In this document: in pieces, positions 14,337 to 27,052 of the stretch
Layout of the letters: every line of letters begins with the position of its first letter
How positions within the stretch are numbered: position 1 is the first letter of the stretch
Assembly: GCF_001039355.2 (NCBI RefSeq)
Contig: NW_019775642.1
Location: forward strand, 32,066-73,695
DNA length: 41,630 bases
Source: Lingula anatina
Lineage: Eukaryota; Brachiopoda; Lingulata; Lingulida; Lingulidae
Direction of reading: 5' to 3'
The notes under the pieces: model-generated
The model's input: the letters and a program-made list of their open reading frames with translations, nothing else
What the model was told of the DNA's origin: nothing
The model's database searches: none
Program-made: the position numbers and the translations under genes

Positions 14337-15986
14337 AGGGTAAAGCATCAATTTAATCAAAAGTTAATCAAAACCTTGCAATTGATTCTATATCCACACG
14401 TCAGTGTTTGGAGTATTGTTCTCTGACACCGACTTGATTACAATTAGAATTCCTGTCGTCACCCACGCCGCCTCTGGTTCGTTTTAGCTGAAAGCAATGT
14501 GAGACCTACTACTCTGTGATAAATAACAGGAAGAGAGTGAGACGAGAACATTTTTGCCTTTTCTTTTTTAACTGTCTTTCATTTTTGTGTATAATATCTC
14601 TTATATTTCATTGAATTTCATTTTAACTAATATTATTTCATTTCATTTTATCACATTTTATTTTATCTCATATCATTTGTTGCTCAGGGATATTGATAAT
14701 AGCGAGTTGTTAATAATAAATCAATATCGGAGACGAAAATTTAAAAAGTCTTGGAGACGAGATAAAAAAAACTGATAAGTAACTCAGCCTTTCCAGGTTG
14801 CGACTCGAAAGCTTAAAAAAAACCTCCAGGCACCATCATAGCAGTTTGGTTGCAAATGATTATTTTCCATTTTTGTGTCCCTGGATAAAGCGCCGAGCAC
14901 AATGAGCTTTGAGATCGAGGGACAACATGACCAACGACAAGCAAAATCAATTTTTGTTTTCCGGAGTTTTTACCATTTGCGGATACAGGCCTTAAAAAAA
15001 CGCTTCCCTTTATTTAAAAGAAATGCTTCTTTGGGGAAATTCTGACGTAATTCTATAAACATAATGCAGATTTTCTTCCCTTTGAGAAACAAGGGACCCG
15101 AATCCCCGCTTTAGTTTATGAAAAGAGGACAGGCTGTGGCTCGTCTGCCAAAAGAACAAGCAAATAATTTACACGAGGAAAAGCGGGATTATATCCATGT
15201 ATTATATCTGTATACTCCCCCCCCCCCAAATTTCCGTTATTATTGCTGCTCTCTAGGTTGGACTTCTGCCTCAGGCTTTAATCATTTACAGCGGTGTTCA
15301 ATTTTCAAGATTTTCAAAATATGATAAATAATTGATAGAATTTGCACATTTTATACAAATGTTTAGTCCCGAATTTTAATTTAATTAAGTTGTCAACTTC
15401 CATCGTGAAAAAAGATGAATACAGAAATGTATATTCTTCAGCAGTCACGGCAATTGCAGAGTTACCTACACGTGCACACCTAAAACGACCTTCAACTGAC
15501 CTTCAAATCATCTTAAGCAACTGTTCAATCAGGTAGGCCTACTAGTAATGTGTCAGGGACGCAAAGCCTGGTTCAAAATAAGACGTGGCAGTGACGGAAA
15601 CTTCAAAAGGATTAATTTATTTTGTGTTGTCTTTCACCATATAAATCACGTTATCTAACAACAGGATATTGATATTTCCCAAATCTTAAGTATCATTCCT
15701 CGCAGGAGCCCAATACCAACTCTGTCACAAACCTGATGAGTAATTACACGAATGTTATGCAACTTTACTTGCAGCATAGTGAATCCTTATTTCACATACA
15801 AAAAATATTTAAATGTCAGATGACGTCAATTGCGCCATTTACGATAGTACAGTTGTTTTAAGACACTAGTTTATCTTATGCATAACGTTACTTGGAAAGA
15901 TACATAGTCTCTGAAAAAAAAATGCATTAAAGAAAGAAAGCTCCATCCACGTTTGATTTCTAGTTCTTAATAACAGCTGCTTCTAT

Positions 15987-16313
15987 TAACTATGGTGCCC
16001 GCTCGGCTGACTGCAATTTAGCGTGAACCCCCAGGGAGTTAGGTCGATCTAAAACTTAATCTTTAGATCGATCTAAATCTCTGGGAAAGCACCCTTAGAC
16101 GCGACACCGCTCTTGCCTAGTACGCGATGTGATAGCGACTATTCTGAGCGGGGTTGGAAAGTAGTGCATATCATCTCAAAATTTACTCCGAGGTATGATA
16201 CTGTGAAATACGTACTGACACACACCTTGAAAACGGGTAGTGTGGTCCGATCTACCGGTAAATTCGGGATCATTCGGTGTCGAGTATGGTGGTAGGGTAG
16301 GCCTACATGTAGT
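15987..16313. mobile_element. Truncated nested MITE and foldback right arm in tandem copy 2
   Basis: The right part of the composite seen complete at 12385-12945. The left foldback arm and left half of the MITE are missing (238 bp). The MITE right end here is GGGAAAGCACCC followed by an intact TTA. Confidence 0.75.
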
Positions 16314-16794
16314 TACCGAAATGCTAAGAGACAGAGCTGCGTTTTCAGTCGTCTATCTCACACTCGCGTCTCAGTAGGTGTACTTCATCCAGGGAAGAGG
16401 TGGGGAATACCCTCTTGGTTTACCAATCGCCAATATTAAAACAACTCAATCAGCAAGAATTGAAAGCAATTAGTCCTTGACCAAAATTACTATAACTCGA
16501 ATGCTATAGTCCCAAGAATCACGCAGATTTGGGAGGGTAAATCACACATCACGCTTTAAAAATTCACACCAATCAGGTGGATCAGTGAAATCCCATAATC
16601 ACGTTGTACTCCAGTATTTGGTTTCTAAAAACGTATCACACTTTTACATGTAAAAAGTAAGACAAATCAAGCGGAACGCAGAAGGTCGAATACAGAGGCA
16701 GATTCCTGTATTTTACTAGTGATGAAAATCACTCCACACTTGTGTTGATATATATTTACTGTATTTTGATATTGTAATTTGGGGTCTATACACG

Positions 16795-16828
<34 letters not shown>

Positions 16829-16926
16829 AAAATATCACTTGTGCCAACTCTTTGTATGTGTGTGTGGGGGGGGGGGAGGAGGGTCTGTAAACGTTAACTT
16901 TCACAAATATACAACAAATAAAAAAA

Positions 16927-17756
16927 TGTAGAAAACGTAGTTATGACATCCAACATTTGGAAATGAAATTTTGAAATTTAATAGAACTGAGCTGGCTAGT
17001 AGCCCTGATGGGGATGGGGCTTCGGGTTCATATGGACTGACTAAAAAGGTGTCTTTAGGCTACGTCGACGTCCAATTTAAGATTTATATCTGGTCCTTAA
17101 TTCTTATTGAAAAATGAAAAAAATATTTATATCCTTAAATCTTTATTGCAAGTTCTCCAAGTCCTCACCAGATTATATAAAATCATAATAATCTGTGATT
17201 TTATCAGTTTTGAACAGCAAACCAAGTCATTAACGTAATACTCACTTGATAATTGAAGAGAAAAATAATAGCTGTTTTAATATTGTCAACCATGAAGAAG
17301 ATCAAAGATATTATTATTCGTTCATTCATTCTCTCAGGCCATTCTCCAATTACGATCTGTCAACGTGGAAAAAATAGCGTACGGTGATTACTCACCAAAT
17401 TCAAACACTTCACTCATTCCAGTGTTTCTGTATCTTATGGTTTATAATTTTATCTAAATATATTTTAATCTATATATTTATATATTCATTTTCGTTACTC
17501 ACAAAAACTGAAATAGTCCGAAAGCGCTTTTGGAAACCTTGAAATCATCGCTCAAATGCACTACTTAGTAACTAGAAAAATGTTAAGGGAGAAATGTTTG
17601 CTCCGATTGGAGCAAGCATTTACCGTAGTAAGGAGCAGCAACAGGAGACTACACCGCTATGACAACAATCAGAGTTTTCATTAGTCTCCTTTTTGTGTCT
17701 TTATTGCAAGGAGACTGAGCACAACGCTTCACCATTAAGCCCATTAGCCGCGGGTT
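16927..17756. other. No gene seen
   Basis: AT-rich unique sequence after the tandem duplication. No convincing exon, RNA gene or element. Confidence 0.5.
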
Positions 17757-17903
17757 TCAGACGATGTGTGTCATTTGGTCCCAGCGTACCTGCAAAGAGC
17801 GACTGTCATTTCTATCGCAGATTGATCGATCACGGGGAAACGCCACATATCCAGGGCCATCTGCACAGCAAAAGAACACAATGGCTGCCGCTTCCATGAT
17901 CAT
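17757..17903 (-). CDS. Speculative 48-residue ORF with upstream TATA box
   Basis: The ATG at 17903 opens a short frame (MIMEAAAIVFFCCADGPGYV ... DQMTHIV) ending in TGA at 17759-17757. A TATAAA on the same strand (17948-17943) sits about 40 bp upstream, with room for a transcription start near 17915. The N-terminus is hydrophobic and a donor-like CAG/GTACGC follows SLQ, so it might be the first exon of a longer gene. No family recognised. Confidence 0.2.
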   Translation of the reverse strand: MIMEAAAIVFFCCADGPGYVAFPRDRSICDRNDSRSLQVRWDQMTHIV

Positions 17904-18004
17904 AGCCTGTGTCAGCCGTGATCAAGTGTCGGTCTTGGGTTCTTTATACTTTGTCTTGCACTACAGACACTATAGATCATACAGTTTATCAACGGAGTTT
18001 TTAT

Positions 18005-19760
18005 ATTGCGGTTGATTTTGACTATTGATATGTTGAGAGTGTTAAGAACAAGTCTAATTTCTGCATTCTAAAGTGACTTTATTCTGTTAACATTGTTCCA
18101 AACTCCTAAAGGATTCCTCTTTGAATCTGCCTGGAAGTGCCATTTACGTCAGTGAATAAGTGAGTGACCCTAAAGAGCGGACAGTCCCTTTTTATACCTT
18201 TTTGACCACCACACCCAAACGATAGACAAACTCCAACCCCTACGTCACAAATTTTACGTTTATTCCACCCCTCAAGTTCCTTTAAAGGTGATGAACGACA
18301 TAAATCCAATCAGCTTATTTTATTTAACTCCGGGAATCGCTTCTTGCTTACTTATTATTTTTATTGTATAACTTTTTCATCCATCCTTTTCACGAAAGGC
18401 CTGACGCTAATGATAACCGCTACCCAAAAATCTTCCAACAATTCTGGTAGTGCACCTGAGAAAGCTCTGAATTTAGGTTTAACACTTAACATCAATATTC
18501 GTATATGCAGCAATACATTTCGTATTGAAAAATCTAAGTTAAAACAATATTCTATGCTGTTCTTTATGAAATTGACACGTGTAAATAAAATCCGTATACC
18601 CTGTAATAGATAGGAAAGATAGATATATAAATTGGAAACACCCGAAGGTTTAACAGTGTTTTTGGACAGCAGTATTCATGTGTGTTTCTTTCTTTTTACT
18701 TACTTGAAGAAAACAGGTTAAGTTGTAGTGTTAGCAAGAAAAAACAAACAACCTCATTTCTTGGAAATTTTCTTATTCACACTTTGTTATTGCCACGCTG
18801 ATTCCCAGCTACAGGAAATTTAACGGACTTGTGGTTAGATGAATAGATAAAAATACATCTTTTCTTCCAAATACTCTTTCTGCTTATCTGAATCTGTCAT
18901 ATTTCTGATGAGATTTTCAAAACCACTGTCATAACGATTGTATTTTCAGCAGGGAACGTAAGTAAGGGAAAGCAAGTAAACGCGTGATCTGCAAAACGTT
19001 GCAATGTTTGTTGAGTGACAGGTACTCTCCAACCAGAGTGCACCCCCCCTTCACTCAGGAAAAAAAGACTTTCGGCTGCAAAGTCGGTTATAACTGGTAA
19101 AAATGTAAAATACAGAAAAGGTCCATTGAAAACATTTTGTTTAGCCGCCAATTACCCGCTATAATGTTTTTAAACTTACCGTCTTGATTTTGACAGTTAG
19201 TTCTGAAATATTGATAACGAGGCTATGTAATTTTATAAATGAGAATATGAAACGCGTAGAATAAAAAAATTGGCGCAGACATATCATAATTTCGATTTGT
19301 TTTAAGAATCTTTGATAATAATAAACATTGAATATAGCGTGAAGAAAAACGCTTTCTTTGGCCTATTTATTACCTTAAGATAATATGATAATATTTTATA
19401 GAAATTAGTAGTCCCCAATAAAATTCAACCGTAGGCCTTCGTGTATACTGCAACAGCCGTCTGCGTGACCTCTCACAACAGTTTTCCTACTGCGTTTGCA
19501 CGTTTTTTTTTCATAATCTGTTACACAAGCTTTCGTTGCACAATTCATGCCGATCATCAAATCAAATAACCACTATTTTCCGTAGTCTTTGACTTCATTA
19601 TAATTGACGTCTTCTTTTGTTCCTGTATCGGATACCATCTCATGTCAATCGTTGTCGACAGGATATTGTACGGTATATTTCTCCCTGCCATTTCTTTACT
19701 GTGGACGTGTCCTGCTTTCTTACAGTGCAAGTTGAATATAATGTTATATGTCTTCTTCGG
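18005..19760. other. No confident gene
   Basis: Only short AT-rich open frames. A minus-strand frame at 18897-19151 is open for 84 codons but shows no recognisable domain or splice-site support. Confidence 0.45.
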
Positions 19761-19772
19761 GCACCTACAACA

Positions 19773-19840
19773 AAAATAAATAAAAAGAAATATAAAAAGA
19801 AAGAAAGAAAGAAAGAAAAGAAAGAAAGAAAGAAAAATTA
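19773..19840. repeat. (AAAG)n-rich simple repeat
   Basis: AAATAAATAAAAAGAAATAT, then AAGAAAGAAAGAAAG units. Lys/Glu frames over it are artefacts. Confidence 0.9.
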
Positions 19841-20279
19841 CAATAACAACAATAGTTAAACTATTAAAAACAGAATAAAAAACTAAAAACACATCCATGA
19901 TTTTACTTTTTACTTTTTTCCATATCAGAACATGGCGAACCCTATAGGCAGATGCTCATTTCTAAGGCCTTTTCCCTTTGGAGGAGTGTAATATTAAAGT
20001 TTTTTCCAGCCTTCATCCTTATTACCAATCTCCAAGATGCATTTTCTGTCAAAGATAAGTTGGAAGAACAAAAATAATAGCGCATGACGGACAAAAAAAA
20101 ATCGGTCCAATATTCATCCTCAGTTGATAAGTTAATTTTTCGTACTGTTAATTTTTCGTACTAAAAAGTCAATTGCTATCAGTAACGTTCATGTGTCTCA
20201 TTCTGTTATATAGTTCAGCACTTGTATAATTCAATTTAGTATTTATTAATCTGTATCTTTAAAAATTGCCTATGCTTAA

Positions 20280-20427
20280 CAGGGGCGGATCCAGAGATAT
20301 TTTCTGTCAGGCTTCCGAATTATCTTTATTGATCCATCCTCCATTTTTGACCGTCTTCCGACAGAAAAAAATTAGATACTGAGTATTTGTCAGTGTAGAC
20401 CCAGAAAATGGCCTAAATCCGCCCCTG
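20280..20427. mobile_element. MITE with CAGGGGCGGATC ends (hAT-like termini)
   Basis: The left end CAGGGGCGGATCCAGAGATA and right end GGCCTAAATCCGCCCCTG form short inverted termini starting CAGGGGCGGAT, a type often seen in hAT-derived non-autonomous elements. A second internal inverted pair (TTTTCTGTC / GACAGAAAA) is present. The 8-bp flanks do not match, so the assignment rests on the termini only. Confidence 0.55.
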
Positions 20428-20545
20428 ATTTAATTTCCTTCTTGTACTTTAACAGCCTGTTTCGGCGAAATCACATGATTTAATGTCAAGCTTGGCATAT
20501 TGATCGCTGTTACATTGTATCACTATCAGCAAAACAGCAGATTTA

Positions 20546-20793
20546 GGGCTCATTCCCAATGAAAAGAGCGTAGAGCGAACCAACTCACCGGGGACTCTCG
20601 CTAAATGCAATCAATTTAATAGATAAACACGCCTCCTCTACTTTCCAACGTGCTCTTCTGTTCACGAGCTTTTCTGTTTTCTACTCACCGCCAGGAGGAG
20701 GCGAATTAATCTGTTGATCTGATTGTATTCAACGGGAGTCCCCGCGGATTGGAACGATCTACATAGAACGATAGTTTCATTGGGAAAGAGCTC
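20546..20793. mobile_element. Tourist-like MITE, divergent copy G
   Basis: GGGCTCATTCCCAATGAAA at the left pairs with TTTCATTGGGAAAGAGCTC at the right. TTA target duplications flank it (20543-20545 and 20794-20796). The interior has subterminal GGGGACTCTCGCTAAATGCA and its inverted partner, but not the central core of copies A-F. Confidence 0.75.
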
Positions 20794-20796
20794 TTA

Positions 20797-21640
20797 TTTT
20801 CCCTTCTCAGACTGGATAGTCTAATTCGATGGATTGTCTGATTTACTACACAGATAGCAGTATCCAATGTTGATAAAACACTCCAGTCTTTTCATTTCTT
20901 GTCGAGTAAAGCATAACATTTTTTGCCACTGGATAGTGATATTTAGCGTTAAGGAATGTGCTATCAATTGATATTCGCTCAATTGAGTCAAATGATATCT
21001 TTAAGTATGAGTTATAATCATGTCTTTTCAAGAAATTGTATTATTGATTATCTTACTTGTACTTGTACTTGGTTTTATGCGAGGACGAGGCTGTTTTTAT
21101 CTTGAATCTCAATATGTTTACAATAATTTTTTAGTTTTATATATCTTGATAATTGTGTTCTTAAATATTTGTTTTATGTAAAGTCTACTGAATATTATAA
21201 TTGAATTTCAGATTGAAAGTAAATATATTTTTATCGTTATAGATTATTGCATCGTCACCAGATTCCATTTCGCTTGCATTGGGAGCCTGTTCCACTAGTC
21301 AGTTATTTCTCGCAGGAACTGCCTGAGGTTATGCACTGGAGGTTGTCTCTCTGCCACTGTTCTACGAATAAAACCCCATTGAGATCTGTCGCAAAGAAAA
21401 AAATCAAAGTCATTTTCTGACTGTCTTTTTCAAAGCAACGGTCTGTACTCTAAACGGCAAGAAAGCACTAAAGTGCATTTCAGTGACTGTGTATCATATT
21501 ATCGAAAACAAGTCGAACTATGCTATTTTTCAAAGTTTCAGACAGACAGGTAAAGATCGAGGGTTTCAATATCGTATCATCAGTGGTTTGTGACAAATAG
21601 CTGGTCGTTTATCTGTCTGCTTAATCAACAATAACCTTGA
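20797..21640. other. No gene seen
   Basis: AT-rich sequence; no feature that I can support. Confidence 0.5.
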
Positions 21641-21646
21641 CCCTAA

Positions 21647-21860
21647 GACCCCATTCTCAGAGATTAGATCGATCCAACTAGATCGACCTAACTCCCTGGG
21701 GGTTCATGCTAAGTAGCTGTCAGCCGAGCGGGCACGAAAGTTAATTACCCCCTTACAGCTTGTAGTAGGCGGGACGGACATTTAAGCCGGATTATCTGAC
21801 AGTAATCTAGTGAGACTCCCCACGGGGGTAGATCGATCTAAAACCTATGGGAATGCGCCC
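21647..21860. mobile_element. Tourist-like MITE, copy C
   Basis: The left end GACCCCATTCTCAGAGATTA and right end CCTATGGGAATGCGCCC are flanked on both sides by TAA (21644-21646, 21861-21863). It contains core AGTTAATTACCCCCTTACAG and GTAGATCGATCTAAAACC. Confidence 0.85.
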
Positions 21861-22219
21861 TAACATTCAGACGAACATACCAAGTGATATGTCATTAAGG
21901 GGAAGTTTGCATTCAAGTTTTTTTTCTGGCTTGACTTATTGCGTAATTTGTGGTTACGTTCTCAAATTAAAAGAATCCGCCGGGTAATCAGATTAATTTA
22001 TGTCTTGAGCTGACAGGGCTATAGAGTGTGTACTCCAGGCCCGCTGGCGTGGCAGAGAAACATTTCACAGCCAATGAGAGGTGACCCTGTCTTGCATAGG
22101 GAATTATTTTAGCAAATTAAATGTATAAAATGTTAGCTACAGTAATTTTACCAGTTTAATAAGTCAATTAACTGTGTGAAGCAGCATTTGTGGATCTCGA
22201 ATGGCGTGAACGGTTGAAA

Positions 22220-22398
22220 AACCCGATGTAACAGGAATGGTAGTCCCAGGAATGGAGTCCGGGACCCCATATGATAAGTACAGGTTAGGGTTAGTCAGAG
22301 TATTGGGGTTAGTATATGGCAGGAATGTCACCTGTACAAAGTAATGGGAAACGGACTACGGTTCCTAGCGGACTACCATTCCTTCCACACAGGCTTGA
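22220..22398. mobile_element. MITE of the GTGTGACAGGAATGG family, copy 3
   Basis: Ends CGATGTAACAGGAATGGTAG and CTACCATTCCTTCCACACAG. The interior CCCATATGATAAGTACAGGT and TAGGGTTAGTCAGAGTATTG parallel the 10548 copy. A weaker relative may lie at about 30808-30953. Confidence 0.65.
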
Positions 22399-22399
22399 T

Positions 22400-23283
22400 T
22401 ATCGTTCAAACCTTTACTATCGTGTATGATCACAGTTTATATTATATGCTTCAATAATTAAATAACCTCGATGTTTCTATTTTTAAGCAGTGCCACAGAA
22501 AAAAAAAACACTGAATGAATGCAATACAACATGTGCACAGTTGCCATTTGAGCTAATTATAAACGTCTGTATTCAACGAGGAGGAAAATCCTGCATACAA
22601 AATTCTTCAACTCCTTTTCATTTCATGTTCTAAACTTAGAATTCCTGTCCTCCTCCTTCTCAATAAAATTTCTAGATATAAAATGCTGATTACATATACC
22701 AGACATAAAGTTCTCCACGCCTTCTTCATTATATACACATGAATTAGACAAAATTATTCTCCTTTCACAGGGAGCCTGTAGGTTTTTAATTAAAATCACC
22801 CGATATACCAGTAGTCTTAAACGATGCAGGCAGCGGCGCATGACCTCGCTCGAAACTAAAAAAAAAAAAAACCCTGCAAGATTCCGCCAGAGGTCGGGTT
22901 AATTTTTTCTGGCGATAATTGTACAACTGTATATGCGCCGCGAGTATCTTCGTAGAATTTAAAAAAATCTTTGTAGAAAAAGAAGCAAAGGAACAAGCAG
23001 CACATGTTAGATTTACACTATCGGTATAGTGCAAAAGACTGTCATTCGTTAGAACATGATTACCCCCCCCCAAAAAAAAAAAAAAAATTAAAATAAATAA
23101 TAATAATAACAAAAAAACCTAGATAAATTCTGATAGCTTATATTTGTTGCCTCGCCGTAGTAGATCTAGTTTGCTGTTGTTTCTGACAACACTCTCTTCC
23201 AAATCTCGCAAAATCTCACTTGCTTTTGCTTTAAAACGCGAGACCTTGGGTCGCCTCGGATGATTCCATTTATCTCTGTTATA
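22400..23283. other. No gene seen
   Basis: AT-rich, with homopolymers (C8/A15 near 23064-23087). Minus-strand open frames at 22623-23112 depend on these tracts and are not convincing. Confidence 0.45.
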
Positions 23284-23502
23284 CCCCCTTTACACTGGAC
23301 GGCGTCCTTTCTGCGTCCTCTCTGCGACCATGAAATTTGGCATCGCTGTGGTCTTAATAAGGAGGCACGAGCATTAATTTTGTATCAGAATGAATGCTCA
23401 ATGATCGGCCAGTTGTCGGCACGTAAAATATTATAATTTTTAAACTCTCAAATGGGGCCGGACTGCTGGACGCAGAAAGGACGCCGTCCAGTGTAAAGGG
23501 GG
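23284..23502. mobile_element. MITE with 35-bp inverted ends
   Basis: CCCCCTTTACACTGGACGGC and its continuation pair almost perfectly with the right end (GCCGTCCAGTGTAAAGGGGG). Length is 219 bp with no coding capacity. The flanks are TTATA and CTTTA, so the target duplication is unclear. Confidence 0.8.
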
Positions 23503-23632
23503 CTTTATGGATAGTTACTGTGAATCTTGCGAATATTGCACATCGATTTTACAGTGGTCTGCGGTGATGCTACATTACATAAAAGATTCGTAAGCAGACT
23601 TTTCTGACATTAACTGACATTTTCTTTGCTAG

Positions 23633-23687
23633 GAGACGCAACTCTTACCTCATGCGGCGCCAGCTTGTTTTGTGCCCTTGCTAGAAG
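23633..23687 (+). ncRNA. Candidate 5' untranslated exon (55 nt)
   Basis: Bounded by a strong acceptor (TTTTCTTTGCTAG) and a consensus donor (AAG then GTAAGTTTG). Directly joined to the 27053-27156 exon, every frame reaches a stop, so it is not coding with that partner. A 10-codon upstream ORF (MRRQLVLCPC) is present. It fits a leader exon of the GPCR downstream, about 4.2 kb away, but could belong to a non-coding RNA. Confidence 0.4.
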
Positions 23688-24904
23688 GTAAGTTTGCATG
23701 TCGTCTGTTTATTGTTAATTAAATGAAACGTTGATTTTGTTCGAGCTTTCAGTGATTCGATTGGTTTTGTAATTTCAGTTCGATCATTATTTGTGTCAAT
23801 CACCATGACTTGTACACAATTTTGGATATCTTGATATTGTCTTTTTTGATGCCACTAAAAGGCAGGAATAGTGATTTTTTTCTTGTTACTTAATTTGCAT
23901 CTCTTGATTTGAATATTGTCACAGTGTGTTCTTGGATTTATGATGAAACACAAATAGATAAATAACATAAGTTAATCGAAGTCATTCATGTGAAGAACAC
24001 GATTTCGAAGACATCGATTTTAGTTCTTGCGGTGTAGAATTGAATCAGTTAAAAAACGCATTTGGCCATGCATCAGAAAACACCATATTGTACTATGTAC
24101 TAGGGTTATCTGCACTTAAAAATCATACTTTTTAATCGTGAATTTTTTTATGAAACCCTACAATGAGTTGAATTTCATTAAGAGAGTGTGCTATGAATAT
24201 CTTGAATTTTGATTTAGTGTCACGTGGTTATTATAGAAGATATTTTATCAAACCTGTTTTTTACGACAAAGATAAGTCCGAGAAGTAGTGGAAATTACTA
24301 TAGATGATACTATTGTTGTAACACCTATGTGTTTTTTGTACTCGCCTCTCTGTATATACTGTAAATGCATGACATCCATTAATATCTCCCATCTTGATTC
24401 CTTCGACACGTTCGTTAAAATATACATGTAATGGTCGTAACTTGATGTAAACTGATACTTTTGAAAGGTAAAAAAAATCCGTTGAAATCGTATAAAAAGT
24501 AAAACACCGTTGTTAGTTTGAATACTCTTTGATTTACTTAAGCATAGTTTAGAAAAATCAGTTTTTAAAGATATTGGTATCTTCAAGAAATAGTGTGAAC
24601 ATGTTAAAACAATTTAAGGGCTTGAAACAGCGGCAACGGACATAGTATCTTTAAAAATTTATACATTTTTTCATTGGTTTTCAAATAATGTCAGAAGAGA
24701 ACACAAACTCTCATTATACCAGCTGTGTACATTAGCTTCAGCAATAAAGAAGTAGCAATATATATAAGGACCTAGTATCAGCAAACGAGGGCAAAAAAGC
24801 AACAATTCAGAGATTGTTACAGTCTTTTTTTCTGACTTTACTGACCTCACATTGCATTGTCGAAGGTTTACTATTACAATGAAATATTCATATTTGCTGT
24901 TATA
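23688..24904. other. No gene seen; probable intron
   Basis: AT-rich. The 112-codon minus-strand frame at 24248-24586 has no recognisable domain. Confidence 0.4.
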
Positions 24905-25080
24905 TCAGGCCTACCAACTACCAGACGCGGTACGGGAAGATCCAGATTTCACCGTAGATCGGATCACGCTACCAGTTTTCAAGGTGTGTTTCAGTACGCA
25001 CTTCGAAGTATCAGACGCGGCACGCGTGCCAGGCAAGAGGGTGCCGCATCTGATACTTCAAAGTGTGTACTGATACACGC
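24905..25080. mobile_element. Foldback-family element, shorter copy with unfilled MITE site
   Basis: CAGGCCTACCAACTACCAGA through TTTTCAAGGTGTGTTTCAGT matches the left arm at 12392-12480. An inner hairpin follows: TCAGTACGCACTTCGAAGTA at the left pairs with TACTTCAAAGTGTGTACTGA at the right (about 24990-25073). The junction GAAGTATCAGACGCGGCAC shows the site occupied by a MITE in the 12385 copy. Confidence 0.7.
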
Positions 25081-25930
25081 CACGTTTGGAGGCGCCGAAG
25101 CTTTGTACTGAAACCTTAAATGTAGCTTCATGGCAGAATTCCTGAATTCCTTTGAACGACAGGGAAATGTTTGAACTCTAGATTTTCTAAAACATTCACA
25201 GAGAGCAAAGCATAAAAAAAGAAACGAATAGAGAGCTTAGAGAGCTCTTTGAGAATGTCAGCTTACTTTTTACGGATTCTAGTTCATCACTTCATGCCTA
25301 AGTTTAGTAAGTGAATTTAACTTTATCCTCGGGAGCGGACTTAGTTTTTTTTCCTGTATAGGAAGCATTAGAATGAAAAGCCTATATTTCCACAAAGGAA
25401 AGCGTCAAATAGAATATGTGTCAGTAAGTACAGATCTCTGCACGACTGAAAAATAATGTTGTTGATGTTTCTTCTGTATTCAAAATTTACGCAGAGATTT
25501 CGAATAAGGGAGTTTAATTCATTTAAAATGCACATAGGAATATGAACTTTCTAATTGACTCGTATCCATAGCCAAGAGTTTTCTTGTTATTATTTATGCA
25601 TGTTCTTTTGCGGGCAATCAAGTTTCTAAATATTTTTCACTATACAAATTGTCTTCTTGTCATTGACTTGTCTCTCTTCATGGTATTTCTTTTCTTTTAT
25701 GAAATCACAGCATTAAAGAATCATCACACCATGACGAGTGTCCCCTTGGTAGTCAGATCATTAATAAGACATAAGATATATGGCAGGCATGATTCAGCTG
25801 TACAATAAGCCAACGACTGTGGGAACCGATTTTACCACAGCCGCATAGCTTTCATTCATTGCGTGTTGAGATAGATATTGAGATAGATATTACACTTGCG
25901 TCTCTTGCCTTTGATATTCGCTGCCCTCAT
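25081..25930. other. No gene seen; probable intron
   Basis: AT-rich; the small plus-strand frame at 25584-25808 is unconvincing. Confidence 0.4.
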
Positions 25931-25931
25931 G

Positions 25932-26245
25932 CGTTTTGTGTTATATTTACCTCGCTTTTTTTAACCCACGCGAGGAAATGCATGTATAAAACATGAATTA
26001 AAGATACATTTTAATTCAGAGTGGTACTCTTCCGGCCGAAAGAGTGGTGCTTTCGACCCCCGCCCCCCCTCCATCCCCCCCCCCCACCCCAAAAACGCCC
26101 TCTTCCGCTTCGTATTATATTGACTTCTTTTTTAACACAACTAGAGGAATAACATGTATAAAACATGGATTACGGATGCAATTTGATTCAGAGTGCTACT
26201 CTTCCAACCGAAAGAGCGTTTGTTTCGACCTACCCGCACCCACCC
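25932..26245. repeat. Imperfect tandem duplication, period about 174 bp
   Basis: ATGTATAAAACATGAATTA, ATTCAGAGTGGTACTCTTCC and CCGAAAGAGTGGTGCTTTCG recur as ATGTATAAAACATGGATTA, ATTCAGAGTGCTACTCTTCC and CCGAAAGAGCGTTTGTTTCG. C-rich tracts follow each unit. Confidence 0.7.
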
Positions 26246-26369
26246 CCACCCCCTTCTACTGGCATATGTCCTGAGGTCCAGTGTTCCGGCATGTGGCTGC
26301 TCTCTGCCCCTGTGATTTTAAGGCAACACAGGTGAAGGTCACTGATTCCACTCAAGTTCCTTCTACACT

Positions 26370-26552
26370 TGGACATAATTACGAATATGTCCAAGTTCTA
26401 CACCGGGGCTTGCGGCTCCTTGGAGAACGCATAGTTACCCAAATCTCCCTTCAGAGTTGAAACTTTGACAATTATCTTATCTTTGGCCACATATTTGTAA
26501 GAATGGACTAAAATTCGTTCCGTAAGCGGTCGCAAGCCCGGTGTAACAGGGG
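26370..26552. mobile_element. MITE-like element with CACCGGGCTTGCG inverted ends, plus adjacent hairpin
   Basis: CTACACCGGGGCTTGCGGC at about 26399 pairs with GGTCGCAAGCCCGGTGTAAC at 26528-26547. A separate perfect hairpin, ACTTGGACATAATTACGAAT closing on ATATGTCCAAGT, sits just before the left end. Confidence 0.55.
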
Positions 26553-26867
26553 AGAAACCCTTTCATGTAAGAACTAGTATAAAATCAATGCATGTAAAAG
26601 TATGAATCAGGTCACGGATATACCGGTACAGTGTATCTACGTAAATGAAATAAAGTTTCGACTAACCTTCATCTTATAATTACAGTGCCAGCTAGGTAAC
26701 GACACATAGAATGGGTTGAGAAGCTGCATTTGCAAAAATTACCTCGTGTTTTTCAGTTAGCTAATTTGCGGTAGAACAGTGGAATGTAATTGCGATCTAA
26801 TAAAAGCAGAAGTCAACTTTCCATCAGACTTAATAATGGTTGGCTGACAGAGCTCGAGGAAATTATC

Positions 26868-26870
<3 letters not shown>

Positions 26871-26910
<40 letters not shown>
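26871..26910. repeat. (GA)n microsatellite
   Basis: Pure GA repeat of about 18 units; it generates false Arg-Glu frames on both strands. Confidence 0.95.
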
Positions 26911-27052
26911 GTGTAAAGAGAAAGTATAAAACTGTAGCAAGATCAATTGAATCAATAAAACAATCGATTGAACATGACACTACTGCAAATGTGTGTGGGA
27001 AACGTATCATCTAAAACATTGCAATTCATTAACTCTTCATTTTTTTTCACAG

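Larger units (their letters stand above)
13573..16926. repeat. Large tandem direct repeat, copy 2 (about 3.35 kb)
   Basis: Second copy of the preceding segment, shortened by a 238-bp gap corresponding to 12381-12618 (junction after 15986), plus microsatellite length changes and scattered substitutions. After AACAAATAAAAAAATG the sequence becomes unique. Confidence 0.9.

Noticed and set aside
24248-24586. 112-codon minus-strand frame
   Set aside because: No recognisable domain, no splice support, AT-rich composition; expected by chance at this size.
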